Source: Candidatus Kryptoniota bacterium
GTDB lineage: Bacteria > Bacteroidota > Ignavibacteria > Kryptoniales > JAKASW01
Direction: 5' to 3'
DNA: 64,000 bases
Assembly: GCA_024641705.1 (NCBI GenBank)
Contig: JAHECO010000004.1
Location: 124,001 to 188,000, forward strand
The notes under the pieces were generated by a model. That model was given only the letters and a program-made list of their open reading frames with translations. It made no database searches and had not been told where the DNA came from. The position numbers and the translations under genes were made by a program. Of the stretch, positions 50,543 to 61,997 are shown piece by piece. Numbering within the stretch: position 1 is the first letter of the stretch; every line of letters begins with the position of its first letter.

Positions 50543-51586
50543 TCACCCTGCGCCTCCGTTCTCCACTTCCGTTTTGATGAGCTTTCCGAGCGATCTCGAT
50601 TTCAGCTTCCGCGCGAAAATGACCGCGAAGATCGAGCCTACTATCGTAATTGCAATATATCCGAAAAGGTGAGTGAGCGTCGCGTAGGTCAGGGCCTCGT
50701 CCTTCGGCACACCCGATATGATGACCAGCGCCTGCGAGACGAAAAGGTGGTAAACTCCCGTTCCTCCCGGGCTCGGTACAGTCCACGCTATGCTCGTGAT
50801 CAGTATGAGGAGGAAGGCGTCGTAAAGCGTCAGGTGCAGCCGCGCTCCGAAACCGAACGCGAAAAACGGGATGTACATTGTATAGATGTAAACGATCCAA
50901 ATCAGGGCGGTGTAAAGCGTTATGATGGCAACGTGTTTCCCTGACCTGAGAAGCTTGAACGAGGTGAGGAACGAGAGGAAGATATCCTCAGCCTTCCTGG
51001 CAACCTTCGCGGGGAACACCGCTTCAACAAACCGCAGTATTGTCCTCTGAAATTTCTCGGAAATGGACGCTATGTAGAGGACTGCACCTATGACGACCGA
51101 TCCGGCTACGAGCACTACGCCCGCAACGCGGAGAAAGGGAAAGGACGCGATCAGGTCGCCATGGTACATGAAGAGGGCAACCCCGAAGAGTATCCCGGCA
51201 GAAAGCATATCGAAGAGTCTTTCGAGTACGATGGTCCCGAGCACGCCGCTGACACTTATCTCTTCGAGACGCCCGGTGGCGTAGGCGCGGACTACTTCGC
51301 CGAGACGCGGGACGAAATTGTTGAAGAGATAACCGACCATCACGCTTCCCCAGGTATCGACCACGGAGACGTGCTCTTTCAGCTCCTGCAATATCACCCG
51401 CCAGCGAAGCGCGCGGATAAAATGACTTGTCAGAACGACCAGCGTCGTCAGGAGGAGGATATAGATATTTGCCCGAAGGGCGTCATGGAGGAGCGAATCG
51501 AAGGATATCCCCCTGAAGGCGATGTAAACGAAAAGGGCTGCAATTACAAGGCCGATCAGAGTCCGCAGTAAGTTGGATTTCTTCAA
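50543..51586 (-). CDS. YbhN/UPF0104-type integral membrane protein
   Basis: The 347-residue protein has about eight membrane segments. Family blocks are LTSHFIRALRWRVILQEL, VMVGYLFNNFVPRLGEVVRAYATGRLEEISVSGVLGTIVLERLFDM (the R-x-G-E region of the LPG-synthase transmembrane family) and AWTVPSPGGTGVYHLFVSQAL. These are shared with the flippase half of MprF and with stand-alone proteins near glycosyltransferases. The function is unproved, probably movement of a lipid or lipid-linked molecule. It ends with a basic tail. The lolA gene lies 44 bp upstream on the same strand. Confidence 0.88.
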   Translation of the reverse strand: MKKSNLLRTLIGLVIAALFVYIAFRGISFDSLLHDALRANIYILLLTTLVVLTSHFIRALRWRVILQELKEHVSVVDTWGSVMVGYLFNNFVPRLGEVVRAYATGRLEEISVSGVLGTIVLERLFDMLSAGILFGVALFMYHGDLIASFPFLRVAGVVLVAGSVVIGAVLYIASISEKFQRTILRFVEAVFPAKVARKAEDIFLSFLTSFKLLRSGKHVAIITLYTALIWIVYIYTMYIPFFAFGFGARLHLTLYDAFLLILITSIAWTVPSPGGTGVYHLFVSQALVIISGVPKDEALTYATLTHLFGYIAITIVGSIFAVIFARKLKSRSLGKLIKTEVENGGAG

Positions 51587-51630
51587 TAGGCTGCTGTCCC
51601 GCTGGTTGGATTCAAAGGTCGGCGTGCCCT

Positions 51631-52272
51631 TTAGTGCTGCCGTAGATCCACTACCTGGGCCCCCTTCGGCGGCACAAACTTGAACTCCGAGTCGGGAAGA
51701 CCGGTGTTTGTCGCGAGGCTGTCGACGGTGTAAGTGTACCTGGTGTCATTCATATCGGCGACCTCGGCGCTGCTTACAGTCCAGTCGCCTTTGATGACGA
51801 TCCTGATCGACCTTATGAACGAGTTATCGCTCTTAGGGGTGAGCCGCAGCGTGTACACATCCCCGCTGTCGCTCTTCTTGGTTGAAAGAAGGACAGCGAA
51901 ATAATCGGACGGCACGTTGAGCAGAAACCTGTCTGGAGTTATCGTGTTCTTGTCGTCGCGGAAGTTGTCGATGAGGACCTGCTGCGAACCGGGGAGGTAC
52001 ACCCATGAGGTCTTCCCGTCCGTGACGATCACCTTGTCATCGGTGTCAATCCGGTACTTGTTCCCCTTCTTCAGGAAAAGTGTGCCCGTGATAGTCTTGG
52101 AAATTTTCGAGACCGGGTAGACCACTGTCTGCGTGAAGCGGATGGTGGCGTCGTTTGTCCGGTTGTAATTCTCCTGCACGTTCTTGATTATCTCGGACGC
52201 CGTAGGAGTACCGGCAAGCGAGGGCACCGTTGTGAGCGTCAGGAGGGCGAATATGGTCAGGATCTTCTTCAT
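51631..52272 (-). CDS. lolA: outer-membrane lipoprotein carrier protein LolA
   Basis: A periplasmic chaperone that ferries lipoproteins from LolCDE to the outer membrane. The signal peptide is MKKILTIFALLTLTTVPSLAG. The mature protein has SEIIKNVQENYNRTNDATIRFTQTV, GTLFLKKGNKYRIDTDDKVIVTDGKTSWVYLPGSQQVLIDNF, and PDSEFKFVPPKGAQVVDL near the end, the LolA fold pattern. Length from ATG 52272 is 213 residues; the 21 codons upstream in frame do not look like a signal. It sits 103 bp after ftsK on the same strand, a pairing frequent in FCB bacteria and proteobacteria. Confidence 0.93.
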   Translation of the reverse strand: MKKILTIFALLTLTTVPSLAGTPTASEIIKNVQENYNRTNDATIRFTQTVVYPVSKISKTITGTLFLKKGNKYRIDTDDKVIVTDGKTSWVYLPGSQQVLIDNFRDDKNTITPDRFLLNVPSDYFAVLLSTKKSDSGDVYTLRLTPKSDNSFIRSIRIVIKGDWTVSSAEVADMNDTRYTYTVDSLATNTGLPDSEFKFVPPKGAQVVDLRQH

Positions 52273-52375
52273 GACATCCGTTTCCAAACTATAAAGGGTG
52301 GGAGAACAAAATTCAAGTAACAATTGCAACACCAACCTGCCGCTTTATCCGTCAGACGCGGGACTCCCGCCCCGG

Positions 52376-54853
52376 TCACATCCCCAGTTCGCGGAGCTTG
52401 TCGTTGAGCGCCTCTTCGTTTTCGAGGAGGACTTCTCTTCCTTTGCTCCCCTCGAACGGCCCGATGATGCCGGCCGACTCGAGCTCGTCTATCACTCGCG
52501 CGGCCCTGCCGTAACCGAGCTTCAACCTCCGCTGCAGGAACGACGTCGAAGCCTGCTGGTGCCTCACGACGAGGATCGCAGCCTCTTCGAACATCTCGTC
52601 GAACTCGGACGCAAGCCCCCCTCCGTTCTTCTTTCTGTTTAGGACTGATGGAAGCTGGTACGGTCTGGAATAGCCCTGTTGATTCGCAATATGATCCACT
52701 ACCCGCTCCACTTCTTCAGTTGAGAGAAAGGAGTTCTGAATCCTCTCGGGCTTCGAACTGCCTGCAGCGAGGTAGAGCATGTCGCCGTTGCCGAGAAGCT
52801 GCTCGGCTCCGTTCTGGTCGAGTATCGTGCGGGAGTCGATGCGGGAAGCCACCTGGTACGCGATACGTGCGGGGAAGTTCGCCTTGATTAAACCTGTAAT
52901 AACGTCCACAGAGGGCCTCTGCGTCGCAAGAACCAGGTGAATGCCGACCGCTCTGGCAAGCTGAGCAAGGCGTGTGATCGGATCTTCTACTTCACGCGCT
53001 GCGGTCAGCATAAGATCCGCAAGTTCGTCGATGAAAATCACTATGTATGGAAGCCGAGTGAACTTGGTATCCTCCGTATCGTTCAACTTGCCGTCGGCAA
53101 GCCTCTTATTGTAGTCCTGAATATTGCGAACACCGGCTTTCGCAAGAATGTTGTACCGCTTGTCCATTTCTGCTTCAGCGCACTTTAGGGCTAGAACTGC
53201 ATTGCTCGATTCGGTGATGATCTCTTCCGGCACGTCGGGAGACACGGCTAGGAAATGCCTGCTCAGCTTTCTGTACAGAGATAACTCGATTTTTTTCGGG
53301 TCGATGATGACGAACTTTATCTCGCTCGGGTGGAGCTTGTAGATCATGCTCATCATTATCGTGTTTATGCCGACGCTCTTGCCCGATCCCGTAGCACCTG
53401 CGATTAATAAGTGAGGCATGCGGGAAAGATCGTCTATCACTACTTCACCGGTCGTAGTTTTCCCCATCGCTAGAGGAAGATTGAACCTCATATCTTTAAA
53501 CTTTGGCGAAGACACGATACTACGGAATTTCACCATCTGGGGCTTTTTGTTGGGGATCTCAACGCCAACCGCACCCTTTCCTGGGATCGGCGCTATGATC
53601 CGGATGCCTCGGGCCTGCAACGCTAGAGCGAGATCATCGGACAGGCTTGTGATCCGGCTGATTTTCACCCCTTCTGCAGGGACCAATTCATAAAGCGTGA
53701 CGACAGGGCCTGGGATCACGCTCACGCTTTCGATTTGTATGTCGAATACTTCCAACTTTGAGCGAAGCAAGTCGGCATTAGCGCGCAGCTCCTCGTCCGA
53801 AACCTTATCGACCTCGACGGAGACGTCCAGAAGATCATGTGAAGGGGGATCATACTCGATCTCCTCGTCGATGTTCTCCGACTCGATCGCTTCTCCGGAA
53901 GACGGCGCGGCAGCCGCGACTTTCCTGGAATACGACTCCCTCTCTTCGTCTTCCTCGGTTTCAGGCTCTTCATCCTCTCCGAGCTCTTCATCCTCCGGGA
54001 GTTCTGCTCTCGTCATCGTCCGCTTCACAAGTTCCTTTGCTTCGTCGAGAAGGTTAGAGTCCTGTTTCTGTTTGGCATCCTCGCGGACGATCTTCACAGG
54101 GGCCGCGTCTCCCTTCGTTCCGTTTCCCTTTTCGGCGGCCGGCCTGGCGATCTTGACGCCTGCGCTTGCCTTGCCTCCTGCCCCTGCCAGCGATGCGAAC
54201 AGAGATTTCAGCGAGCCGAGGAGCCACGTGCCGGCGGAAGCGAACATGTCGAGCAGCTCACGCGGCGAGAGTTTCAGCGTGAACACGACGAGCGCGAACG
54301 CAAGGAGGAATATGACTCCTCCCGCTCCTACCGCACCGAATGCGCGGACGAGGGCGAGCGAAGAGAACTGCCCTATCAGGCCGTACCATTCCTTGCCGAA
54401 TTTGTCCGTCCCGAAAAGGGTCTTCAGATAACCGGAGAAAATCGAAATCACCAAGGCGTACAGGAGCACCATCGTGCTGGCACGGGCAGCCTTCCGGTAG
54501 TCTCGCTTGAGGAGCGCCGTCCAGCTGAATATGAGGAGTATGGCCGGGAAGGCGATCGAAAAGTAGCCCAGCGTCGAGTTGACGAAGAAATTGGCGATGT
54601 ACGCTCCGAAGATGCCGAGCCAGTTGTGGATCGTATCGGCTTTGGACCGGATGCTTTCGTCGCCGAGGAGGAGCTTAAACGTGTCGAAGAGGCCTATCTC
54701 CGAAGTAGCGTCGTCGGCCGGCGAATACGAAAAGATGCTTAGACTGACGAGTATGGAGATTACGATAAGCGAGAAGTTTATTACTTCGGAACGGAGAGAC
54801 TTCTTCTGTTTCTTCTTTCCGTTCTTTTCCGTTGTCTCTTTAGCTTCAGCCAT
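52376..54853 (-). CDS. ftsK: DNA translocase FtsK/SpoIIIE
   Basis: Pumps chromosome DNA through the closing septum. Four or so N-terminal membrane segments (about 25-200) are followed by an acidic linker rich in Glu (EDEELGEDEEPETEEDEER). The motor has a FtsK alpha region (VPAEGVKISRITSLSDDLALAL), Walker A LIAGATGSGKSVGIN, Walker B YIVIFIDELADLM, and RLAQLARAVGIHLVLATQRPSVDVITGLIKANFPARIA. The C-terminal gamma winged helix (STSFLQRRLKLGYGRAARVIDELESAGIIGP) reads KOPS-type sites. Length is 825 residues. It follows comB by 6 bp on the minus strand. Confidence 0.96.
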   Translation of the reverse strand: MAEAKETTEKNGKKKQKKSLRSEVINFSLIVISILVSLSIFSYSPADDATSEIGLFDTFKLLLGDESIRSKADTIHNWLGIFGAYIANFFVNSTLGYFSIAFPAILLIFSWTALLKRDYRKAARASTMVLLYALVISIFSGYLKTLFGTDKFGKEWYGLIGQFSSLALVRAFGAVGAGGVIFLLAFALVVFTLKLSPRELLDMFASAGTWLLGSLKSLFASLAGAGGKASAGVKIARPAAEKGNGTKGDAAPVKIVREDAKQKQDSNLLDEAKELVKRTMTRAELPEDEELGEDEEPETEEDEERESYSRKVAAAAPSSGEAIESENIDEEIEYDPPSHDLLDVSVEVDKVSDEELRANADLLRSKLEVFDIQIESVSVIPGPVVTLYELVPAEGVKISRITSLSDDLALALQARGIRIIAPIPGKGAVGVEIPNKKPQMVKFRSIVSSPKFKDMRFNLPLAMGKTTTGEVVIDDLSRMPHLLIAGATGSGKSVGINTIMMSMIYKLHPSEIKFVIIDPKKIELSLYRKLSRHFLAVSPDVPEEIITESSNAVLALKCAEAEMDKRYNILAKAGVRNIQDYNKRLADGKLNDTEDTKFTRLPYIVIFIDELADLMLTAAREVEDPITRLAQLARAVGIHLVLATQRPSVDVITGLIKANFPARIAYQVASRIDSRTILDQNGAEQLLGNGDMLYLAAGSSKPERIQNSFLSTEEVERVVDHIANQQGYSRPYQLPSVLNRKKNGGGLASEFDEMFEEAAILVVRHQQASTSFLQRRLKLGYGRAARVIDELESAGIIGPFEGSKGREVLLENEEALNDKLRELGM

Positions 54854-54859
54854 TCGGGA

Positions 54860-55618
54860 TTATGCCGGTTGGTCCGTCTTGGGCACGGTTTCAGGGACGG
54901 CGTATTTCAGCTTTACGCTGAGGCCCGACATGACAGGAACAACCGGAACACTGTCGACGTCGGCACACAATGCGAGGTCGTCTCCGGACCCGATTGAGAT
55001 CAGGTACTTGCCGTGCAGTGATTTTTTTAACATACTAAGGATATTCTTCCTGAAGTTCTTGTACAATATGAGGGCCGTCAGTCCGGCATCCTCTATATCC
55101 ACACCGGTCAGCGCCTGGACCTGTGAGATAATCATCCCTGCGCATGTCGCATCCTCCACCGAGAAGGAGCCCTGGCGTCCGGAGCAGAGGATCGTCCAGG
55201 TCCCTCCGATTTCGACGACGGTCTGAACTATCGCGGACATGTTCACGAAGCTCGCGATGAGCGCCGTGGAGGCGTACCTGCACCTGTAGATAGCCCCCGC
55301 ACCGTTGGTGGTGCTGAAAATGATCGTCTTGCCCGTCACCTTTTCGGAAGTGTATTCCGCCGGCGAGTTGCCGAGGTCGAAACCGTCTATCTTCTTTCCC
55401 TGTCTTTCGCCTCCGAGGAGCTGCGCATCGCTGCTCAGGTTCGACGAAATCTTGGTCGCATTCTCTATATCCGGGGCGGGGATAACTTCCCGCGCGCCGT
55501 TCCGTAGAGCGGTGCAGATGCTGGTCGTCGCGCGAAGCACGTCGATTATCACGACGTTTCTTCCGCGCATGCCGAGTTCATCCACCGCGGCGGGTGAAAA
55601 GAAAACTTCGATCTTCAT
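54860..55618 (-). CDS. 2-phosphosulfolactate phosphatase-like protein (ComB family)
   Basis: The 252-residue protein matches ComB: NVVIIDVLRATTSICTALRNGAREVIP at the N-terminus, then LLGGERQGKKIDGFDLGNSPAEYTSEKVTGKTIIFSTTNGAGAIYRC, and SFSVEDATCAGMIISQV. ComB removes phosphate from 2-phosphosulfolactate in coenzyme M-type sulfonate synthesis in archaea. Bacterial homologues exist without the rest of that pathway, so the substrate here may differ. No comA or comC is nearby. It sits between gcvT and ftsK with 6-8 bp gaps, probably co-transcribed. Confidence 0.88.
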   Translation of the reverse strand: MKIEVFFSPAAVDELGMRGRNVVIIDVLRATTSICTALRNGAREVIPAPDIENATKISSNLSSDAQLLGGERQGKKIDGFDLGNSPAEYTSEKVTGKTIIFSTTNGAGAIYRCRYASTALIASFVNMSAIVQTVVEIGGTWTILCSGRQGSFSVEDATCAGMIISQVQALTGVDIEDAGLTALILYKNFRKNILSMLKKSLHGKYLISIGSGDDLALCADVDSVPVVPVMSGLSVKLKYAVPETVPKTDQPA

Positions 55619-55626
55619 CTATCCCC

Positions 55627-56733
55627 TCAATTCTTCTTCGCAACAAAAGGAAGTTTGACGACGTGTGCGCGCGCCTTCTTCCCGCGAATGTCTATCAGCA
55701 ATTCGCTGTCTGCCGCTGCGTGAGATGCCTCGACGTAACCCATGCCGATTCCGATCTCCAGCGACGGGGAAAAAGTCCCGCTCGTCACAACGCCTGTTTT
55801 GCCGCTCTCCGAAGATTGGCCCGAAGGGGCCGGATAGATTTCGTAGCCGTGCCGGGGAATGGCGCTCTCATCCATCCTGAATCCGACCAGCTTACGCGTG
55901 ATGTTCTGTTTTGCACTTACAATCGCATCGCGACCGGTGAAGTCTCCTTTGTCTATTTTGGTGATCCATCCGAGGCCCGCCTCGATGGGGTTTGTGGTTT
56001 CATCGATATCGTTCCCGTACAGGCAGTATCCCATTTCGAGCCTGAGCGTGTCGCGCGCGCCGAGCCCTATGGGCGTGATGCCGAAATCCTTTCCCGCATC
56101 GAAGATTGCGTCCCACATCTTCTCGCAGTCTTCGTTCTTCGCGCCGAAGAAGACTTCGAAACCGACTTCACCGGTATATCCCGTGCGCGATATTATCGCG
56201 TCGATCCCATCGATTTTCCCCTCCGCGAAGTGATAATACTGGATCGCGGATAGATCGATGTCGGCGAGTCTGCGCAGCGTCTCGGGAGCACTCGGGCCCT
56301 GGATCGACAGCAGCGCCGTGGCATCGCTGGCGTTTTCCAGCTTCACGTCGCCTGTTATCCTGGACGAAAATGCCTTGAAGTCCTTCTCGATGTTCGAGGC
56401 ATTGGCGACGATCATGTACGCGCTGTCCAGCTTGTAGACGATCAGGTCGTCGAGGAGAAGGCCGTTTTCGTTGACGAGTGCCGTGTACTGCGCCCTCCCC
56501 GGGGTCAGCTTGGTGACGTCGTTGAGCGTGTTCCGCTGCAGAAAGGACTCCGCGTCCTTACCGTGCACGAAGAACTCGCCCATGTGCGATACGTCGAAGA
56601 CGCCGACGCTTTCACGCACCTTCCTGTGCTCGTTGACGATACTGGTATACTGTATCGGCATCTCGAAGCCTGCGAATTCTACAAGCTTGGCCCCGAGTTT
56701 CCTGTGAATCTCGTTGAACGGCGTTTTTTTCAT
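55627..56733 (-). CDS. gcvT: aminomethyltransferase, glycine cleavage T protein
   Basis: Transfers the methylene group from the aminomethyl arm of protein H to tetrahydrofolate, releasing ammonia. Family blocks are [86 protein letters not shown], and [16 protein letters not shown]. The folate-interacting Asp in the N-terminal part is present. Length is 368 residues. It overlaps the transaldolase gene by four bases. gcvH and gcvP are not in the window. Confidence 0.95.
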   Translation of the reverse strand: MKKTPFNEIHRKLGAKLVEFAGFEMPIQYTSIVNEHRKVRESVGVFDVSHMGEFFVHGKDAESFLQRNTLNDVTKLTPGRAQYTALVNENGLLLDDLIVYKLDSAYMIVANASNIEKDFKAFSSRITGDVKLENASDATALLSIQGPSAPETLRRLADIDLSAIQYYHFAEGKIDGIDAIISRTGYTGEVGFEVFFGAKNEDCEKMWDAIFDAGKDFGITPIGLGARDTLRLEMGYCLYGNDIDETTNPIEAGLGWITKIDKGDFTGRDAIVSAKQNITRKLVGFRMDESAIPRHGYEIYPAPSGQSSESGKTGVVTSGTFSPSLEIGIGMGYVEASHAAADSELLIDIRGKKARAHVVKLPFVAKKN

Positions 56734-57383
56734 TTGGGGTTCGCTTTTTTCCAGTCTGCGAGGAACCTCTCCAGCCCGATGTCCGTGAGGGGATGTTTTA
56801 TAAGCTGGTCGATGACTTTGAAGGGCATCGTCACGACGTCGGCGCCGAGCAGTGCCGCCTGGACCACATGCATCGGGTGCCTGACGCTGGCGACCAGGAC
56901 TTCGGTGTCAAACCCGTAGTTCCCGTAAATCGTCACGATCTGTTCGATCAATTCCATCCCTTCCGTGCTGATGTCATCGAGCCTCCCGATGAACGGGCTG
57001 ATAAACGATGCGCCGGCCTTCGCGGCCATGAGTGCCTGGTTCGGGGAGAAGCAGAGAGTCACGTTCGTCTTGATCCCCTCCGCTTTGAGGCGCTTCACCG
57101 CTTTCAGGCCGTCCTTGATAAGCGGGATCTTTACCACGACGTTGTTCGCGATCTTTGCGAGGTCTTGCGCTTCTTTCATCATGCCTTCGACATCCGTGGA
57201 GACGACTTCCGCGCTGACCGGACCCGGCACGATCTTGCAGATTTCGCCGATCAATTCCTTGAAGCTGATATCGTATTTCTCTTTTGCCACCAGGCTGGGA
57301 TTGGTTGTAACGCCGTCGAGTATCCCAAGTTCTGCGGCCTCTTTAATCTCATCCAGGTTTGCAGTGTCTATGAAGAATTTCAT
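56730..57383 (-). CDS. tal: transaldolase, small TalC/FSA-like family
   Basis: A 217-residue barrel of the short transaldolase/fructose-6-phosphate aldolase subfamily. It has [32 protein letters not shown], the Schiff-base lysine in [15 protein letters not shown] (about K86), [31 protein letters not shown], and [27 protein letters not shown]. The residue before IGRLDD is Phe (SPF), as in transaldolases, where fructose-6-phosphate aldolase has Tyr. True transaldolase activity in the pentose phosphate pathway is therefore the better call. It is the first gene of the tal-gcvT-comB-ftsK run. Confidence 0.93.
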   Translation of the reverse strand: MKFFIDTANLDEIKEAAELGILDGVTTNPSLVAKEKYDISFKELIGEICKIVPGPVSAEVVSTDVEGMMKEAQDLAKIANNVVVKIPLIKDGLKAVKRLKAEGIKTNVTLCFSPNQALMAAKAGASFISPFIGRLDDISTEGMELIEQIVTIYGNYGFDTEVLVASVRHPMHVVQAALLGADVVTMPFKVIDQLIKHPLTDIGLERFLADWKKANPK

Positions 57384-57759
57384 CTAATTAACCTCCGCTT
57401 GCTTTCATATAGTACTGCGGTCCAAGGCCAAACGGTCATCATGGAGCATATTCGCCACTTGTCCTCTTCTGTGAATTGTAGCCAAAAATTAGCAATCCGT
57501 GGAGTAAAATGAAAGGGGAGATTCCGCGTGCCGCGGCGCTCCGAGCTTGGCGGTGTCTCGGTCTTTCGTGTGAATTGTGATGGTTCCAGGAATTAAACAC
57601 AAAGGCACATAGGACTTATAAATAACCATCCCTATGCGGTTCAATTCAGACTGAGGCACTGCCCCGGGTTTGAACGAATGCGATTGGAGACTATATTCAC
57701 CTCGGCATGCGGTCGATTTCCATTTAAATCACGTAATACATATTCCAGGGGGGATTGCT
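57384..57759. other. 376-bp region upstream of tal and of the OmpA remnant
   Basis: Promoters for the minus-strand tal operon and the plus-strand remnant should lie here. A GC-rich stretch near 57525-57560 (GCGTGCCGCGGCGC) can fold. I see no gene or defined operator. Confidence 0.35.
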
Positions 57760-58076
57760 TTGAGAACTTACTTAGTAATTTCGGTTCTCTCTGTTTTCTT
57801 CGCAGCAGGCTCCCTTTCTGCTCTGGCGCAGGAGGAATCGGAGGAAGGGCAAGACACCGGCTCCGTAGCTCAGGAGACCGCGCCGGCGATGAGAAGATGA
57901 ACCTCGACCTGTCCAGGAAGCGGGCGGCTCCCGTCAGAAACACGCTGTCCGGTGAATTCGGCATAGAAGCGTCAAGGATGGAGGTCGACGGCAAGGGTGA
58001 AAGCGAGCCGGCCAGCCCTAACAACACACCGGAAGGGAAAGCCAACAACAGGAGAGTCGAGTTCGTGAAGCTCTAG
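57760..58076 (+). pseudogene. remnant of an OmpA-family outer-membrane protein
   Basis: A TTG at 57760, behind AGGGGGGA, starts a signal peptide (RTYLVISVLSVFFAAGSLSALAQEE), and the frame stops at 57899. In the next frame from about 57884 the DNA reads GDEKMNLDLSRKRAAPVRNT..., then GIEASRMEVDGKGESEPASPNNTPEGKANNRRVEFVKL and stop at 58076. This is the last third of an OmpA peptidoglycan-binding domain (N-x-x-LS-x-x-RA, GKGE, N-x-T-x-G-x-A-x-NRRVEF). The first half of the domain, including the HTD motif, is missing and the frames disagree. An internal deletion is therefore the simplest reading. Confidence 0.78.
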
Positions 58077-58157
58077 GAATCTGTCGGAGCCTCTTCTTAG
58101 GAAGAGGAGGCTGTGCCAGGAGAGTGCTGTCAAATGAACGGGTCGTGTGAATCAACG

Positions 58158-58212
58158 CAAATCCGCATGCGGCGGATTTGAGCTCGTTGAGGCGTCGATT
58201 TGAATCGATGCC
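58158..58212. repeat. two adjacent hairpins between the OmpA remnant and pyrG
   Basis: CAAATCCGC (58158-58166) pairs perfectly with 58172-58180. GGCGTCGAT (58191-58199) pairs with ATCGATGCC (58204-58212) with one G-T wobble. They lie downstream of pyrG on the minus strand and may be its terminator or a structured 3' region, though no T-run follows. A looser stem (AGCCTC...GAGGCT) is at 58089-58114. Confidence 0.6.
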
Positions 58213-58270
58213 ACCCGGGACAACATGCTTTAGTACTCGGCCCCGGGCAGTGAAGCGGGGAACGCCCGCT

Positions 58271-60668
<2,398 letters not shown>

Positions 60669-60822
60669 CAGCGCTCAGCTCCCGGCTTCGTGAAGAACAC
60701 GCATGACAAGCCCTTCCGCACTTCTTGATCACGCGGTGGATGCTCGATAGCACTGTAAGTCTGCATTGCCGATACTGTTGGATATTTCATTCTCTCAAAA
60801 ATTCATCAAAAATCATTTCCGG

Positions 60823-60864
60823 TTGCCGAAAGCTGAACGCTGACCGCCGAGAGCAGACCGCTAC
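60823..60864. repeat. degenerate 7-bp tandem repeat (GCTGAnn type), upstream copy
   Basis: From 60823 the sequence steps in sevens: TTGCCGA AAGCTGA, then ACGCTGA CCGCCGA, then GAGCAGA CCGCTAC. It ends at the gatC stop codon. The same family occurs at 61232-61269. Confidence 0.6.
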
Positions 60865-61151
60865 CTATCAATCACCTTCGGCACCTTGAAGAACTTCTCG
60901 TCCTTCGCAGGCGCGTTTTTCAGCGCCTCTTCTGTCGGCAGCGAGCCTCTTACTTCATCATCGCGCAGCACGTTCTGAAGTTCGATGACGTGTGAGAGCG
61001 GCTCTACGTTCGACGTGTCCAGCTCGTTGAGCTTCTCCATGAATGAGAGGATCTGGTTGAACTGCTCGGTGAATTTTGACTTCTCTTCTTCGGAAAAACT
61101 CAGCTTCGCGAGCTTTGCTATATGATCTACATCCTTCATAGTCACTGCCAT
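60861..61151 (-). CDS. gatC: Asp/Glu-tRNA amidotransferase subunit C
   Basis: The small subunit that stabilises GatA-GatB, which convert Glu-tRNA-Gln and/or Asp-tRNA-Asn to the amides. The sequence has VDHIAKLAKLSFSEEEKSKFTEQFNQILSFMEKLNELDTSNVEPLSHV, then NVLRDDEVRGSLPTEEALKNAPAKDEKFFKVPKVID, the complete GatC pattern. Length is 96 residues. ATG 61151 has AAAGGAAGG before it; an ATG four codons later is also possible. gatA and gatB are not adjacent. Both flanks carry 7-bp-period repeats. Confidence 0.95.
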   Translation of the reverse strand: MAVTMKDVDHIAKLAKLSFSEEEKSKFTEQFNQILSFMEKLNELDTSNVEPLSHVIELQNVLRDDEVRGSLPTEEALKNAPAKDEKFFKVPKVIDR

Positions 61152-61231
61152 CCTTTACCTTCCTTTCGACTCCCGTCATGCAATGTGCCTCGGATCGCTT
61201 TTTCTTATGTCCAATCACTCGGTCTTCATGT

Positions 61232-61269
61232 CTCGCTGTCGGCTTTCAGCTATCGGCTGTCAGCTGCTG
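61232..61269. repeat. degenerate 7-bp tandem repeat, downstream copy
   Basis: Units CGCTGTC GGCTTTC, AGCTATC GGCTGTC, AGCTGCT follow each other at a 7-bp period. Read on the other strand these are GCTGAnn units like those at 60823-60864. The array overlaps the stop codon of plsC and the last codons (SSS). Confidence 0.65.
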
Positions 61270-61997
61270 GAAGCCTGCGGCAAGAGGGCCGGAGTATTCC
61301 CTCTTGTGTAGTTCCTTTCGATAATCTCCCGCACTCTGTTCATGAGAGCTATAGCGCCCTGCTTATCGCGGTACTCGTGCACCTCGATGGGCGGATCGAC
61401 AAGAATAGTAATCACTCCCTTTCGCACGCTGAGCCTGCCCTTGGGCATGATATCGTAACTTCCCAGTATGGTCAGTGGGACGATGGGTACGCCGGCCTGA
61501 ATTGCCAGGGAAAACGCGCCTCTCTTGAAAGGAAGCATTTTGCCGTCCCGCGTGCGCGTCCCCTCGGCAAAAACGATCACGCTCTCGCCGAGGGCGATTC
61601 TTTTCGCCGCCTTTTCGAGGCTCCGCGCCGAGTCGGGGCCGCTTTTCCTGTCGACCATGATATGCGCCCTGGCTGTTGCCCAACCGAAGATCGGCACCCT
61701 GGTGATTTCCTTCTTCGCGATGAACCGGACATACCTGCTGACTGCGACGACAACGGCCGTTATGTCGAACAGACTCGCGTGGTTGGAGACGTAAACGTAC
61801 GGTTTGGATTTGTCGATCTTCTCCAGACCCAATGCAATTACCCTTATGCCGGTTACTGCAAAGACGGCCTTTGACCACCAGTATGCCACGAAAGAAAACG
61901 ACCTGTTCCTCTTGTCGAAGGGAATTGACGCGAGATAGAACACGGAGAAAAGGATGGTCATGACCCCCGCCGTCAGGGCGCCCAGCAGGAATCTCAC
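61260..61997 (-). CDS. plsC: 1-acyl-sn-glycerol-3-phosphate acyltransferase (PlsC family)
   Basis: Adds the second acyl chain to lysophosphatidic acid, making phosphatidic acid at the inner membrane. An N-terminal membrane segment (about 3-20) is followed by the catalytic NHASLFD (H-x4-D motif) and FIAKKEITRVPIFGW. VIVFAEGTRTRDGKMLPFKRGAFSLAIQAGVPIVPLTI is the substrate-binding block with E-G-T-R. Length is 245 residues. It overlaps the upstream M48 protease gene by 4 bp. The final residues (LLPQASSS) run into the repeat array, which may have replaced the native end. Confidence 0.92.
   Translation of the reverse strand: MRFLLGALTAGVMTILFSVFYLASIPFDKRNRSFSFVAYWWSKAVFAVTGIRVIALGLEKIDKSKPYVYVSNHASLFDITAVVVAVSRYVRFIAKKEITRVPIFGWATARAHIMVDRKSGPDSARSLEKAAKRIALGESVIVFAEGTRTRDGKMLPFKRGAFSLAIQAGVPIVPLTILGSYDIMPKGRLSVRKGVITILVDPPIEVHEYRDKQGAIALMNRVREIIERNYTRGNTPALLPQASSS

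Noticed and set aside
58191-58217. Possible tRNA T-arm (GATTCAAATC-like) on the minus strand downstream of pyrG
   Set aside because: No matching acceptor, D or anticodon arms can be built around it. It is one of two simple hairpins.
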